Origin: Roseburia sp. 499 | GTDB lineage: Bacteria > Bacillota > Clostridia > Lachnospirales > Lachnospiraceae | NCBI RefSeq assembly: GCF_001940225.2 | Contig: NZ_CP135164.1 | Location: 186,001 to 250,000 of the forward strand | DNA: 64,000 nucleotides | Reading direction: 5' to 3' | Part shown: piece by piece, positions 33,003-43,362 of the stretch | How the letters are laid out: each line of letters begins with the position of its first letter | Numbering within the stretch: the stretch's first letter is position 1 | Notes under the pieces: generated by a model | Databases searched by the model: none | What the model saw: the letters and a program-made list of their open reading frames with translations, nothing else | Told to the model about the DNA's origin: nothing | Program-made: the position numbers and the translations under genes

Positions 33003-34877
33003 ATGAATATACAGTTTCAAATATGTGGATTAAGCATTTTATTTTTACTGATTCTATTTTATAAAAGTCACAGTACCCTCCATTTATATAAAGAGAAAGT
33101 ATTTTATACGGTATTATGTATTATTACAGCAAGTTTGATGGGAGATGTTTGGTCTCTGGTGGCAATTTATTTCAGACAAAGCCTGCCATCTATTTTGGTA
33201 GAATCTGTCTGCAAACTTTATGTTATTTCCCTAATCTGGGGATCATGGTCTGCACTCATATATGTTGTTACCGATTTGCTTTCTGAGAAAGAGCACAGGA
33301 AATTGATGTTTCGATTGGCGTTGTTTGCTCTTGCGCAGAGTGTGATGATATACTTGCTTCCGATTCATATTTTTAATGAAGGAGAACAGATGTATACATA
33401 TGGAGTGGCTGTTTGGTGGGTGTATATCTTTGTTGGATTGTATATCATTGCAACATTAACAGTGACTTGTGTGTTTCGAAAACGGTTAAATCCAAGGAGA
33501 AGATTTGCAATTATTCTCTGGATGATTATCTGGATGGCAAGTGCTGCTTTTCAGCTTTTTAACAAGGCACTTTTGGTGGTTGGATTTGCTAGTGCAATTG
33601 GTGTACTGATTCTGTTTGTGATTATGGAAAATCCGGAAGCAAATCTTGAGAGAAGATTAGGATGCTTTAATTCTTATGCATTAACGGAATATTTAAAGCA
33701 GTTGTATGAACAAAAAAAGAGCTTCAGCGTTCTGGAAATCTCATTTGAAAATGCAGAAATTTTGGAAGAACATAGCATGGATGCAGACGAAATGTTTAGA
33801 AAGGTGCTAAAGATTTCGAGGCATTATGATGATGTTCTTGCTTTTAAAAATATAAATTTGGGACTTGTCTTAATCAGCACAAAAGCAGAAAAACTGGAAA
33901 CTGTGGGGAAAGCAATTCTTAACGGTTGTTCTGATAGTATGGTGTTTTTCAAATCAGCACTTACTGTTTTGATTCCGCAGGCAGATGTGTTTTCAGACAT
34001 GGAGGAATTGTTTCGTTTTCTGACATTTGTTCGGACGGAGTGTAGGGATATAAAGGGAAGAATGATTTCTGCACAGGAAGAAATGATTGCAAAATATCAG
34101 TCACAAAGTTTGATTGAGCATGAAATTACAGATGCACTTTTAGAAGACCGAGTGGAGGTCTTTTTACAGCCGATTTATTCCAATGAGGAACAGCGGGTTA
34201 CATCTGCGGAGGCATTGGTAAGGATTCGGAAGAGAGATGGAGAACTGATGTCTCCCGGAGTATTTATTCCCGTTGCGGAGGATAACGGGCAGATATTGGA
34301 ATTGGGAGAGCGGGTTTTTGAAAAGGTCTGCTACTTTTTGAAAAATACAGATATGATAAAAAAGGGAATCCATTATGTCGAAGTAAATCTTTCCGTTGTC
34401 CAGTGTGAAAAGGTAGATTTAGCAGAGCGGTTGATTTCCATTATTGAAAAATATCAGATTGATCCCGGATTGATTAATCTAGAAATTACGGAAACGGCAT
34501 CTATTCGGGCAAGGCAGATTCTTCTGGAGAATATGAAGAAACTGATTGATTATGGTTTTTCTTTCTCGTTGGATGATTTTGGAAAAGGAGAATCGAACCT
34601 GATGTATATGGTGGAAATGCCTGTTTCCATCGTTAAACTGGACTATGATATGTCAAAAGCATTTTTCCAATCTGAAAAGGCAAGACATGTGGTTAGAGCG
34701 GTGGTAAATATGGTACACGGAATGAAATTGAAGTTGGTGGCAGAGGGTATTGAAACAAAAGAAGAAGCGCAAAGTATGTATGAAGAAGGAATTGATTACA
34801 TACAAGGCTACTATTATTCCAAACCATTGCCAATACAGGAATTTTTAATTAAAGGGACAGGCTCGTTGACGCCATAG
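33003..34877 (+). CDS. Membrane-bound EAL-domain protein (c-di-GMP phosphodiesterase candidate)
   Basis: 624 residues. About seven membrane helices (residues 1-215) form an input domain; a degenerate GGDEF-like region follows without a GGDEF motif; the EAL domain occupies about 375-615. Catalytic motifs are kept: EALVR near 403, NLEITE, DDFGKGESN, KLDYD, and VAEGIET with the loop Glu. It should hydrolyse c-di-GMP and could thus control motility, in keeping with the chemotaxis receptor in the window. It is a single gene with SD AAGGAG. It has a short hairpin at its end. Confidence 0.9.
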   Translation: MNIQFQICGLSILFLLILFYKSHSTLHLYKEKVFYTVLCIITASLMGDVWSLVAIYFRQSLPSILVESVCKLYVISLIWGSWSALIYVVTDLLSEKEHRKLMFRLALFALAQSVMIYLLPIHIFNEGEQMYTYGVAVWWVYIFVGLYIIATLTVTCVFRKRLNPRRRFAIILWMIIWMASAAFQLFNKALLVVGFASAIGVLILFVIMENPEANLERRLGCFNSYALTEYLKQLYEQKKSFSVLEISFENAEILEEHSMDADEMFRKVLKISRHYDDVLAFKNINLGLVLISTKAEKLETVGKAILNGCSDSMVFFKSALTVLIPQADVFSDMEELFRFLTFVRTECRDIKGRMISAQEEMIAKYQSQSLIEHEITDALLEDRVEVFLQPIYSNEEQRVTSAEALVRIRKRDGELMSPGVFIPVAEDNGQILELGERVFEKVCYFLKNTDMIKKGIHYVEVNLSVVQCEKVDLAERLISIIEKYQIDPGLINLEITETASIRARQILLENMKKLIDYGFSFSLDDFGKGESNLMYMVEMPVSIVKLDYDMSKAFFQSEKARHVVRAVVNMVHGMKLKLVAEGIETKEEAQSMYEEGIDYIQGYYYSKPLPIQEFLIKGTGSLTP

Positions 34878-34897
34878 GAGTCAACGAGAAAAATAGT

Positions 34898-35443
34898 TTA
34901 TTCCTGTGCCAAAACCTTCATTTTACTCAGTGCATTGGTAACAGGTGGCAGTGCAATGATAATGATGGTAATAACAGCTTCTGTAAGAAGATAGGAGCCG
35001 TTGTAAACCAGAGAGTAGATTGGTGCACTCATACCACTTCCTTCTGCATAAGAAGCAAAAAAGAGAAGACCTGATAAAAAGGCGAAAAAGTAACGTCCCA
35101 GCACTCCTGCGATGTAGCCTTTTATCAGGCCGTTTTTCTTCTTAGAGAAGAAACCGGATAATCCAAGAGCTCCAAATGCCAGAGGATAATCTGTAAAAAA
35201 TTGCGGAATTGAGTAGAAATAGGGCTCAATAACAAACTGGAGAAGACCGTAGGCAATACCTGCAGTAATTCCTATATAAGGTCCATACCAGTATCCAATT
35301 AATACAATAAAAAGCATACTGAATAAGGTAACGGAACCACCCATAGGTAAATCAAAGGGTTTGATAAGTGAAGTGACAGTGGCAAGCGCCAGGGCGACAG
35401 CAGAAAATACCAGCTGTTTTGCAGAAAATTTTTTATGATTCAT
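34898..35443 (-). CDS. thiT: Thiamine ECF transporter S component ThiT
   Basis: A 181-residue membrane protein of six helices. The motif VFSAVALALATVTSLIK and the block PMGGSVTLFSMLFIVLIGYW match ThiT, as do YWYGPYIGITAGIAYGLLQF and the conserved PQFFTDYPLAF. It binds thiamine and works with a shared EcfAA'T module encoded elsewhere. SD AAGGAGGT is strong. No TPP riboswitch (CTGAGA ... ACCTGATCTGG) is visible in the short leader, which is unusual for this gene. Confidence 0.94.
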   Translation of the reverse strand: MNHKKFSAKQLVFSAVALALATVTSLIKPFDLPMGGSVTLFSMLFIVLIGYWYGPYIGITAGIAYGLLQFVIEPYFYSIPQFFTDYPLAFGALGLSGFFSKKKNGLIKGYIAGVLGRYFFAFLSGLLFFASYAEGSGMSAPIYSLVYNGSYLLTEAVITIIIIALPPVTNALSKMKVLAQE

Positions 35444-35548
35444 TTTTAGTACCTCCTTTTAGTCAATATAGTATAGCATTAATTTAGGAAAAGATAAAAT
35501 AAATACTACTTTTATGTGATAAAACTGTAAAGTAATGAAAGAAAAATA

Positions 35549-35577
35549 TTGCAAAATAGGTAAAATCATAATAAAAT
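35549..35577 (+). promoter_or_regulatory. Promoter of glutamate dehydrogenase
   Basis: TTGCAA (35549-35554) and TAAAAT (35572-35577) with a 17-base spacer, 45 bases before the gene. Confidence 0.55.
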
Positions 35578-35609
35578 AAGAATGTTGATGATAAATATAC
35601 TAATTATAA

Positions 35610-36956
<1,347 letters not shown>

Positions 36957-37032
36957 TCTATAGTTTTTTGTTAAGTGGGTTTTCCCGAAAGGGTTAAGGA
37001 GAGGGTTAAAAATACATAGGTAAAGGGAATAG

Positions 37033-37078
37033 AAAGTCCCGCAGACAGATTGGGGAATCTGTTTGCGGGACTTTTTTT
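37033..37078 (+). terminator. Intrinsic terminator of gdhA
   Basis: An 18-bp stem (AAAGTCCCGCAGACAGAT / ATCTGTTTGCGGGACTTT) with a 6-base loop and a T run. Confidence 0.92.
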
Positions 37079-37223
37079 GCAAAGTGAAAAGATATATAAT
37101 AAGAAAAATGTATTTAGCAACTTTAAGTTGCATAATTAAGAAAAAAAGAACTTTGAAATTGGTAGATGTACATAAGATGATTTGATAGAATGATTTCGTC
37201 ATAAGGGAAGGAGATGATATGAT

Positions 37224-37916
37224 ATGAGTTTCGGACAGAATTTGCAATTTTTACGAAAAATGAGAAACAAGATGACGCAAGAAGAATTAGCTGAAAAAAT
37301 GGATGTCAGTAGGCAGACGATATCGAAATGGGAACTGGATGCTGCATTACCTGAAATGGAAAAAGCAATTTCGCTCTCTAAGTTGTTTTCCTGTTCCCTC
37401 GATGAGTTAATGCTGAGTGAGATGGCTTGCGATAGTGAATCTTATACCGATATTAGAGTAGAAGAGGTTTCGGCATTAAGATATGTAAAATATGCGGTAA
37501 TTAGTAAAGAACCAGAGGATGATGCGATTAACCATATGAAAGCGTGGGCAGAGTCTTTTGGAATAAAGAACCCGGAAATTATCGGTTGGGATTTTCCGTA
37601 TTTGTCACAAGAGCAAATTAATGTATATCATATGCATGGGTACGAGGCAGCCTGCATTTTACCCAAAGATATTAATCCATTAGATATACCGGTAATGGAG
37701 CAGGAAAAACAGTTATACGCAGTTATTACCATTAAGGAGCCGTTTGATGCACCGTTTGTATTAATTCCCAATGCATATAAGACACTTGGATATTATATTG
37801 AGATAAACGGAATGAAGTGGATAGGCCAAAAAGGGATTCTACCATGTTTTGAGAAAACATATGAAAAAAATGGTATTGTGTACATGGATATATATATTGC
37901 AATAGAGGATAGATGA
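37224..37916 (+). CDS. XRE regulator with GyrI-like effector-binding domain
   Basis: The first 65 residues form an HTH (MTQEELAEKMDVSRQTISKW). The rest has the alternating strand pattern of AraC/GyrI-like effector-binding domains (VKYAVISKEP, HMHGYEAACILP, YAVITIKEPF, TLGYYIEINGM ... VYMDIYIAIEDR). Such a fusion usually senses a small hydrophobic molecule or drug. SD GGAAGGAG precedes the ATG. The acetyltransferase gene follows after 32 bases and may be co-transcribed. Confidence 0.82.
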   Translation: MSFGQNLQFLRKMRNKMTQEELAEKMDVSRQTISKWELDAALPEMEKAISLSKLFSCSLDELMLSEMACDSESYTDIRVEEVSALRYVKYAVISKEPEDDAINHMKAWAESFGIKNPEIIGWDFPYLSQEQINVYHMHGYEAACILPKDINPLDIPVMEQEKQLYAVITIKEPFDAPFVLIPNAYKTLGYYIEINGMKWIGQKGILPCFEKTYEKNGIVYMDIYIAIEDR

Positions 37917-37948
37917 CATAATTTTGTGAAATATTAGGAGGAGCAAAA

Positions 37949-38392
37949 ATGGAATTAGTATTAGCAAATAAAGAACAGATAAAAGAACTTGTAGCAATAT
38001 CCAAAGCTGCATTTGATACGGATATAGAGGTAAGAGCGGACGAAATTGGCGGACCGCCGGATTATGACTCCATCCAGTGGCACAGCAGAATGCAGAAAAG
38101 CGGAAATCTTTATGCATTATTGAACAATGGAGAGGTAATCGGTGGCGCACTTTTATTTCGAGACCGGAAGGAAAAGAGTGTGTTGTATGTAGGAAGAATT
38201 TTTGTTGCACCACAATATCATAGAAGAGGCTATGGAGTGGAACTGATGAAATTAGTAGAGAATATATTCCCCGATGTTTGTTGTATACGGTTGGACACAC
38301 CCGTTTGGAATATACGAACCAATTCCTTTTACATAAAATGTGGTTTTGAGGAAAAATATAGAGACTCCGAGTCGGTGTATTATGAAAAATGA
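37949..38392 (+). CDS. GNAT-family N-acetyltransferase
   Basis: A 147-residue GNAT protein. Motif A with the acetyl-CoA loop is GRIFVAPQYHRRGYGVELMK (Q/R-x-x-G-x-G/A); the N-terminal strand and the final FYIKCGFEEKYRD are typical. SD AGGAGG precedes the ATG. The substrate is unknown. It probably shares the promoter of the regulator gene before it. Confidence 0.9.
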   Translation: MELVLANKEQIKELVAISKAAFDTDIEVRADEIGGPPDYDSIQWHSRMQKSGNLYALLNNGEVIGGALLFRDRKEKSVLYVGRIFVAPQYHRRGYGVELMKLVENIFPDVCCIRLDTPVWNIRTNSFYIKCGFEEKYRDSESVYYEK

Positions 38393-38414
38393 GTGAATGC
38401 TAAAGCAGAACCCA

Positions 38415-38444
38415 TTGACATCGCACCACAATCTATAGTATAGT
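38415..38444 (+). promoter_or_regulatory. Promoter of the structured leader RNA
   Basis: TTGACA (38415-38420) and TATAGT (38439-38444) with an 18-base spacer; transcription should begin near 38451. Confidence 0.7.
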
Positions 38445-38450
38445 GTAACC

Positions 38451-38670
38451 AGACGTGGAATACATCCACACAAATGAGAGAATAGCGAGGAAAGTGTATG
38501 TTAGGAGTGTTAGAATAGGAGATTGCAACAAAACGATTACAGTTGCGTTATGATACCGATATGTTTTATCGGTGTTATTAGTCTACCCTAACACAGCATA
38601 CACTTCTTATATTTTATATAAATAGAAGCAGTGTGCCGTTTCATAGGACATAGCTTCTTTTTTGTTTTTT
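38451..38670 (+). ncRNA. Unassigned structured leader RNA or small RNA
   Basis: The transcript folds into a strong multi-branch shape. A small 5' hairpin (GTGGA / TCCAC) is followed by a closing stem made of AAGTGTATG (38492-38500) with CATACACTT (38597-38605) and GTGTTAG (38507-38513) with CTAACAC (38588-38594). Inside are hairpins GCAAC / GTTGC (38525-38546) and ATACCGAT / ATCGGTGT (38553-38575). A terminator follows. No conserved core of a riboswitch class known to me (TPP, SAM, FMN, lysine, cobalamin, purine, T-box, M-box, fluoride, ZTP) is visible. It could be a leader that controls the MutS-like gene or a separate small RNA. Confidence 0.65.
38624..38670 (+). terminator. Intrinsic terminator after the leader RNA
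   Basis: AGAAGCAGTGT (38624-38634) pairs with ACATAGCTTCT (38648-38658) with one mismatch, followed by TTTTTGTTTTTT. It lies 62 bases before the MutS-like start, so it either ends a small RNA or attenuates the gene. Confidence 0.85.
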
Positions 38671-38732
38671 GCAATCTTCACAGGACTGAAAGGAAATAGA
38701 AAAAATACCACCAACAGGAAGGAAGAAGCAAA

Positions 38733-40661
38733 ATGACAAATATGGAACAAACTTTAGAAATAGATAAGTTAAAGGAAAAATTAGTAGAACTGGCATATAC
38801 AGACAGTGCCAAACAGAAAATCAGAGAGTTAAAACCATTATTGGCAGAAAACGAAGTGACAGCAGCTTTACGGCAAACCACCGAGGCAAGAAAAATCATA
38901 GAATATGCCGGAAATCCACCTCTTACGAATCTTAATTCGGTAAAGGAATATCTGATATTGGCAGAGCAGGGTGGTTGTCTTACCGCAGAGCAGTTAGAAC
39001 AGATTGGGGCCATGCTTACAACCGTAAGAAGATTAAAAGATTATTTGGACCGGGCAAAGCGGTTAGAGATCAGTCTTCCATACTACGAAGAAAACTTGGA
39101 TTCCATGGATGAGGTGCGGGAAGAAATTGCCCGCATGATTCGCGGAGGCAAGGTGGATGACTATGCCAGCAAGGAGTTAAAATCTGCCCGAACAGAAATT
39201 GAGCGGTTAGAACAGAAAATGCGGGAAAAGGCAGATGCTATATTAAAGGCAAATAAAAACTGTATGTCCGACAGTTTTTCTACCATGAGAAATGGACACG
39301 TATGTTTGCCGGTAAAATAGGAATACAAGTTCAAAATACCAGGTAGCGTTATTGATCAGTCTTCCACAGGAAGTACGCTTTTTATAGAGCCCTCCGGTGT
39401 GGCGAAGTATGCAGCGGAATTGGATTTAAAAAGACTGGAAGAAGAAAATGAAGAAAGAAGAATACTGTATACACTAACAGGTATGTTAGCAGATGGAGCA
39501 GAGATATTAGAGGCGAATCAGAGGACCATTGAGAAGCTGGACTTTGCTTTTGCCAAGGGAAAAATTAGTATGGAGTATCAGGGGGGAGAACCGAAGATTA
39601 CAACCGACAGGAGAATTTCTATTAAGAATGGAAGACATCCGTTGATGGAAAAAGATAGTTGTGTGCCGCTGAACTTTGAACTTGGAGATGGAGTGCAAGG
39701 AGTTATCATTACCGGACCAAATACCGGTGGAAAAACAGTGGCAATTAAGACTGTGGGAATGAACTGTTTCATGGCACAATGTGGTCTGCATGTTTCCTGT
39801 GAGGAAGCAGAAATCTGTATGAACAATCAAATACTGTGTGATATTGGAGATGGACAAAATATATCGGAGAATCTGTCTACTTTTTCTGCACACATTACAA
39901 ATGTGTTGGATATTTTGAAAAAGGCAAACCGAGAAAGTCTTGTAATTATGGATGAACTTGGTTCTGGTACAGATCCAACAGAGGGAATGGGAATTGCCAT
40001 TGCAATTTTAGAAGAATTACGAAAGGCAGGGGCATTGTATCTTGTTACGACACATTATCCGGAAGTAAAAAATTATGCTGAGCGGACAGAAGGAATTATC
40101 AATGCCAGAATGGCATTTGATAGAGAAAGTCTTCGCCCACTGTATCGTTTGGAAATCGGAAAAGCAGGAGAAAGCTGCGCACTTTATATTGCCAAAAAGC
40201 TTGGCATGCCGGGAAATATGTTACAGTGTGCAAGCGAGGCTGCTTATGGAACGGCAGAAAAAACAATATTGGATATTGATGCGTCAGAAGGATTAGAACA
40301 TGAAAAAGTGAGCGGCATCAAAAAGAAAAAGGAGCCAAAGACAGAAAAGAATCTGGTAGAGAAGTTTCAACGGGGCGACAGTGTCATGGTATATCCGGAT
40401 AAAAAAATTGGAATTGTTTGTGAACCTGTAAATGAAAAGGGAGTATTAAGAGTACAACTGCCGGATAAGAAAATCTGGATTAATCATAAACGAGTAAAAT
40501 TGCATGTGGCTGCCACAGAATTATACCCGGAGGACTATGATTTTTCCATTATATTTGATACAGTAGAACAGAGAAAGGCAAGGCACCAGATGGAACGCAA
40601 GTACGCGCCTGAAATAGAACTTCATATAGAAAAGGAAGATATGCATGGCAAAATCCTATAA
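38733..40661 (+). pseudogene. MutS-family protein (MutS2-like, no Smr domain) interrupted by one TAG codon
   Basis: The frame 38733-40661 is one continuous MutS-like protein of 642 residues apart from a TAG at 39318-39320, between LPVK and EYKFKIPGSVIDQSSTGST; one base change from AAG would explain it. The N-terminal part is the core/lever; the ATPase has Walker A TGPNTGGKT, IGDGQNISENLSTFSAHI, Walker B LVIMDELGSGTDPTEG and the TTHYPEVK switch. A KOW-like segment (FQRGDSVMVYPDKKIGIV) follows, but the protein ends without an Smr nuclease domain. MutS2 proteins act at recombination intermediates or stalled ribosomes. It overlaps the WYL regulator gene by 17 bases. Confidence 0.88.
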
Positions 40662-41628
40662 TCAGAAAATGAAAATTTTATATCTCATGCAAGCGTTCTT
40701 AGAAAGAACGGATGAATCCCATGTGCTTTCCATGCAGGAAATTCTCAAGATGCTGGAAGGACATGGAATTCAGGCAGAGCGAAAGAGCATCTATGATGAT
40801 ATAGAAACGCTACGGGTATATGGTTTAGATATTGTATTTCGAAAAGAGTCTCCCTCCGGTTATTATTTGGCAAGTCATAGCTTTGAATTGCCGGAGCTGA
40901 AGCTTTTGGTAGATGCAGTACAGGCTTCAAAATTTATTACAGAGCGAAAGTCTGCCGAGTTAATTAAGAAGCTGGAGGGACTTACCAGTCGGTATGAGGC
41001 ACAGCAACTGCAACGACAGGTATTTGTGGCAAATCGGATTAAGACCATGAACGAAAGTATTTATTATAATGTAGACAAGATTCATGGGGGGATTTTAAAC
41101 GATGTAAAGATAACATTCCAATATTTTGAATGGACAGTAGAAAAGCAAATGCATCTGAAAAAAAGTGGAGAGGAGTATTGTATCAGTCCATGGGCGCTTA
41201 CATGGGCAGATGAAAACTATTATCTCATAGGATACGATGAAGATGCGGATATGGTAAAGCATTATCGTGTAGATAAGATGCTTTCCATTGAATTGACAGA
41301 GGAAAAGCGAGTAGGTCAGGAGCATTTTGAACATTTCGACACGGCAAACTTTGCCAAAAAGACCTTTGGAATGTTTGGCGGTGAAGAACAGGACCTTCGA
41401 TTAGAATTTGAAAATCGTTTTATTGGTGTAGTCATAGACCGATTCGGAAAGGATGTAGCTTTACGAAAGAAGGATGAATCACATTTCTTGGTTCGCGTAA
41501 AGGTTGTAGTAAGTCCTCAGTTTTTTGGATGGCTGTCGGGGCTTGGGATGGGAGCAAAGATTGTGGCACCGGAAAAAGTACAGCAGGAATACAGACGTTT
41601 CTTGCAGGAACTGTTAGGGCAATATTAA
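40645..41628 (+). CDS. WYL-domain transcriptional regulator
   Basis: An N-terminal winged HTH (MQEILKMLEGHGIQAERKSIYDD) is followed by a helical linker and a WYL domain (ISPWALTWADENYYLIGYDE with the W-x-x-x-x-x-x-x-YYLIGY pattern), and a C-terminal WCX-type extension. 327 residues is usual. WYL domains bind nucleic acids or nucleotides and often respond to DNA damage, which fits the overlap with the MutS-like gene. Confidence 0.92.
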   Translation: MAKSYNQKMKILYLMQAFLERTDESHVLSMQEILKMLEGHGIQAERKSIYDDIETLRVYGLDIVFRKESPSGYYLASHSFELPELKLLVDAVQASKFITERKSAELIKKLEGLTSRYEAQQLQRQVFVANRIKTMNESIYYNVDKIHGGILNDVKITFQYFEWTVEKQMHLKKSGEEYCISPWALTWADENYYLIGYDEDADMVKHYRVDKMLSIELTEEKRVGQEHFEHFDTANFAKKTFGMFGGEEQDLRLEFENRFIGVVIDRFGKDVALRKKDESHFLVRVKVVVSPQFFGWLSGLGMGAKIVAPEKVQQEYRRFLQELLGQY

Positions 41629-41660
41629 AAAATCGTCTTTCATTTTTAATATTGGTGTCC

Positions 41661-42101
41661 TTAATTGCTTTCAGTACCAAAAGGACATACTACTATACAT
41701 AAACCACATGCACTCTTTCTTCCGTATTTTTCAATATAGGCACTTCTTTTCTGATTGCACAAATGGTAATCTATCAGATTGCTTCGAAGTTCCTTAATAT
41801 TCCACTTCACATCTGTCAGAACTTTATGTGGGCAAACATCGACACATTTTTTGCAATTTTCCGGGCATTTATGAAATCCTTCTTCCGTATAATTATCCAA
41901 AGTAAGCTGTTTTTCATATGGAACAGCAAATACCAAGGCAGATTTATATTCTCTTGAAAGAACGCTATAATGAATATCTGTATATCCATATATTACTTCA
42001 GGTGTTCCCTTAAATATTTGTTGTATTTTTTCAACAATTTTTTCATTTACTCTGTCCTCACTAAATAAAATTTTTCTCCATATTCTCAACCAAAACTTCA
42101 A
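41661..42101 (-). pseudogene. Truncated 4Fe-4S protein related to epoxyqueuosine reductase
   Basis: 146 codons from a TTG without a good SD. The first half (VIYGYTDIHYSVLSREYKSA, LVFAVPYEKQLTLDNYTEEG) resembles the start of QueG-like ferredoxin-type proteins of about 280 residues; it then jumps directly to the cluster region CPENCKKCVDVCPHKVL and CGLCIVVCPFG. About 80-100 residues between seem deleted. The cysteines for two 4Fe-4S clusters remain, so a small ferredoxin-like product is conceivable. Confidence 0.6.
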
Positions 42102-42119
42102 ATTTAACTCTACTATAAA

Positions 42120-42635
42120 CTATAATTTCTTTTCAAAAATTCCACCTTCAAAATAAATGTCATTTCCATCGTTATCTTTATGAAAAGATATTTCTTCCGT
42201 TCCTGTCAGTTCAAAGCCTAGACTACTAAGCAAACCAACAGATGGCAAATTTTTCAACGCTGTTCCTGCAAATATTTTCTTAGCACCAATTCCCTTCATA
42301 TAATCTAAAATAGCTACTAAGCTTTCTTTTGCATATCCGTTTCCCTGATATTTGTCAAGAAATCCATAGCCGATTTCATATCCTTCTGGTCTAATATTAA
42401 GCGATGTAAATCCTATAACCTCACTTCCAAGGCAGGTTGCAAAGAAAATATGTTCCTTTCCACTCCGCGTTGCATTTGCCCATTTTTCGATTCTTTTTTT
42501 GACATCATCTGAATCTGTATTCTTAAAATTGTCATAAATAACATATTCTGATTTATTAAAATCTTCCCAAATTGCTTGGATACTACTCCAATCATTTTCC
42601 TCTATAGGTCTAATGTTTAATCGTTTCGTTTTCAT
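42120..42635 (-). CDS. GNAT-family acetyltransferase, RimJ/RimL type
   Basis: The ATG at 42635 follows GGAGGAAC; the frame extends 4 codons upstream without an SD. The 171-residue product opens MKTKRLNIRPIEENDWSSIQ and has the acetyl-CoA site in DKYQGNGYAKESLVAIL; it ends in a strand pattern typical of RimL-like ribosomal-protein or antibiotic acetyltransferases. It appears to be a single gene. The substrate is unknown. Confidence 0.9.
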   Translation of the reverse strand: MKTKRLNIRPIEENDWSSIQAIWEDFNKSEYVIYDNFKNTDSDDVKKRIEKWANATRSGKEHIFFATCLGSEVIGFTSLNIRPEGYEIGYGFLDKYQGNGYAKESLVAILDYMKGIGAKKIFAGTALKNLPSVGLLSSLGFELTGTEEISFHKDNDGNDIYFEGGIFEKKL

Positions 42636-42639
42636 TTGT

Positions 42640-42930
42640 TCCTCCAAATCCCGATTGAGATTTCACCTGTTTTAAGAGATTTAATAACTGTTATATTTTG
42701 CTATCAAATTCTCCGTAAACCCTTGAAAACAATGGATTTGTCGCAGATGAGCTTTCCCTTATTGTTTCCCTTGTGTTATATCATCCCACCAGCGTTTACG
42801 AACTCTGATAAGGGAAAATACAAGGGCAAGAAAAATCTATAAAACAGTATAACACAAAATAAAAGTGACATGGTGAACTGATTGAAATGCTTCTGATTCT
42901 GATTTTTGTAACAAATGATTGATTGAATGA
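42640..42930. other. Gap without genes, with nested inverted repeats
   Basis: No coding frame is convincing. TTTCCCTTAT (42754-42763) pairs with ATAAGGGAAA (42809-42818), and the adjacent TTTCCCTTGT can pair with ACAAGGG (from 42821). The stretch just upstream (AAACCCTTGAAAACAATGG, 42718-42736) resembles integration-site sequences of clostridial conjugative elements, but no integrase is present. It marks the start of the accessory region. Confidence 0.35.
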
Positions 42931-42947
42931 TAAGGAGATATGATACG

Positions 42948-43157
42948 ATGAGAACAATATTTGCAGAGTACAATCCCAAACAAAACAGCATTGATGTTTA
43001 TACCAGTGCAAGCTATATGCTCCGTATTGATTGTTGGGAAGCAGAAAAGAATTTAAAAACCACACCCGGATCAGACTGTGCATTGAACGCACTTGCCATT
43101 GATGAACCACTTGAATATGCAAGACTGTATCTTAATGGCATATGCAAATATGGGTAG
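42948..43157 (+). CDS. DUF6061-like small protein, end changed by a frameshift
   Basis: The ATG at 42948 follows AAGGAG. The 69-residue product (MRTIFAEYNPKQNSIDVYT ... ALAIDEPLEYARLYLNG) matches, as I recall, the DUF6061 family found on clostridial conjugative elements. The stop at 43155 seems to come from a one-base loss: in another frame ATG 43142 reads MQMWVDAEDSLEIF and stops at 43184, which would be the normal end. Function unknown. Confidence 0.6.
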   Translation: MRTIFAEYNPKQNSIDVYTSASYMLRIDCWEAEKNLKTTPGSDCALNALAIDEPLEYARLYLNGICKYG

Positions 43158-43261
43158 ATGCTGAAGATTCTTTGGAAATCTTTTAATATCTAAATAGATA
43201 TACCATATTAACTGCATATCGCTACCGTATCCAAAAAGACATCTTAGATTTGTATAAGTTT

Positions 43262-43301
43262 AAAAAAACAGCGGCTCTGATTTTTTTCAAAGCCGCCGTT
43301 T
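43262..43301 (-). terminator. Terminator of the ABC/two-component operon
   Basis: Read on the minus strand, AAACGGCGGCTTTG pairs with CAGAGCCGCTGTTT and a T run follows. It lies about 60 bases after the permease stop. Confidence 0.85.
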
Positions 43302-43362
43302 CAAATTACCCGTTTTGCAACGTTTTTTCTTTTACCGTCGTCCAGTAGACCAAAATATGAAA

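Noticed and set aside
34862..34890. Hairpin CTCGTTGAC / GTCAACGAG at the end of the EAL gene as a terminator
   Set aside because: It is followed by A residues, not by a T run, in the plus direction, and no T run follows in the minus direction; it is at best a transcript-stabilising hairpin.
38451..38670. Leader RNA as a T-box riboswitch
   Set aside because: No GGGTGGNACCGCG-like antiterminator sequence and no specifier-loop pattern were found, and the gene downstream is not a tRNA synthetase or amino acid gene.
39318..39320. TAG in the MutS-like gene as a pyrrolysine or read-through codon
   Set aside because: No pyl genes or supporting stem-loop are visible and a Lys codon one base away explains the case better.
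42796..43122. Minus-strand frame of 108 codons opposite the DUF6061-like gene
   Set aside because: The plus strand carries a gene with SD and family-like sequence; the minus frame has no SD and no recognisable features.
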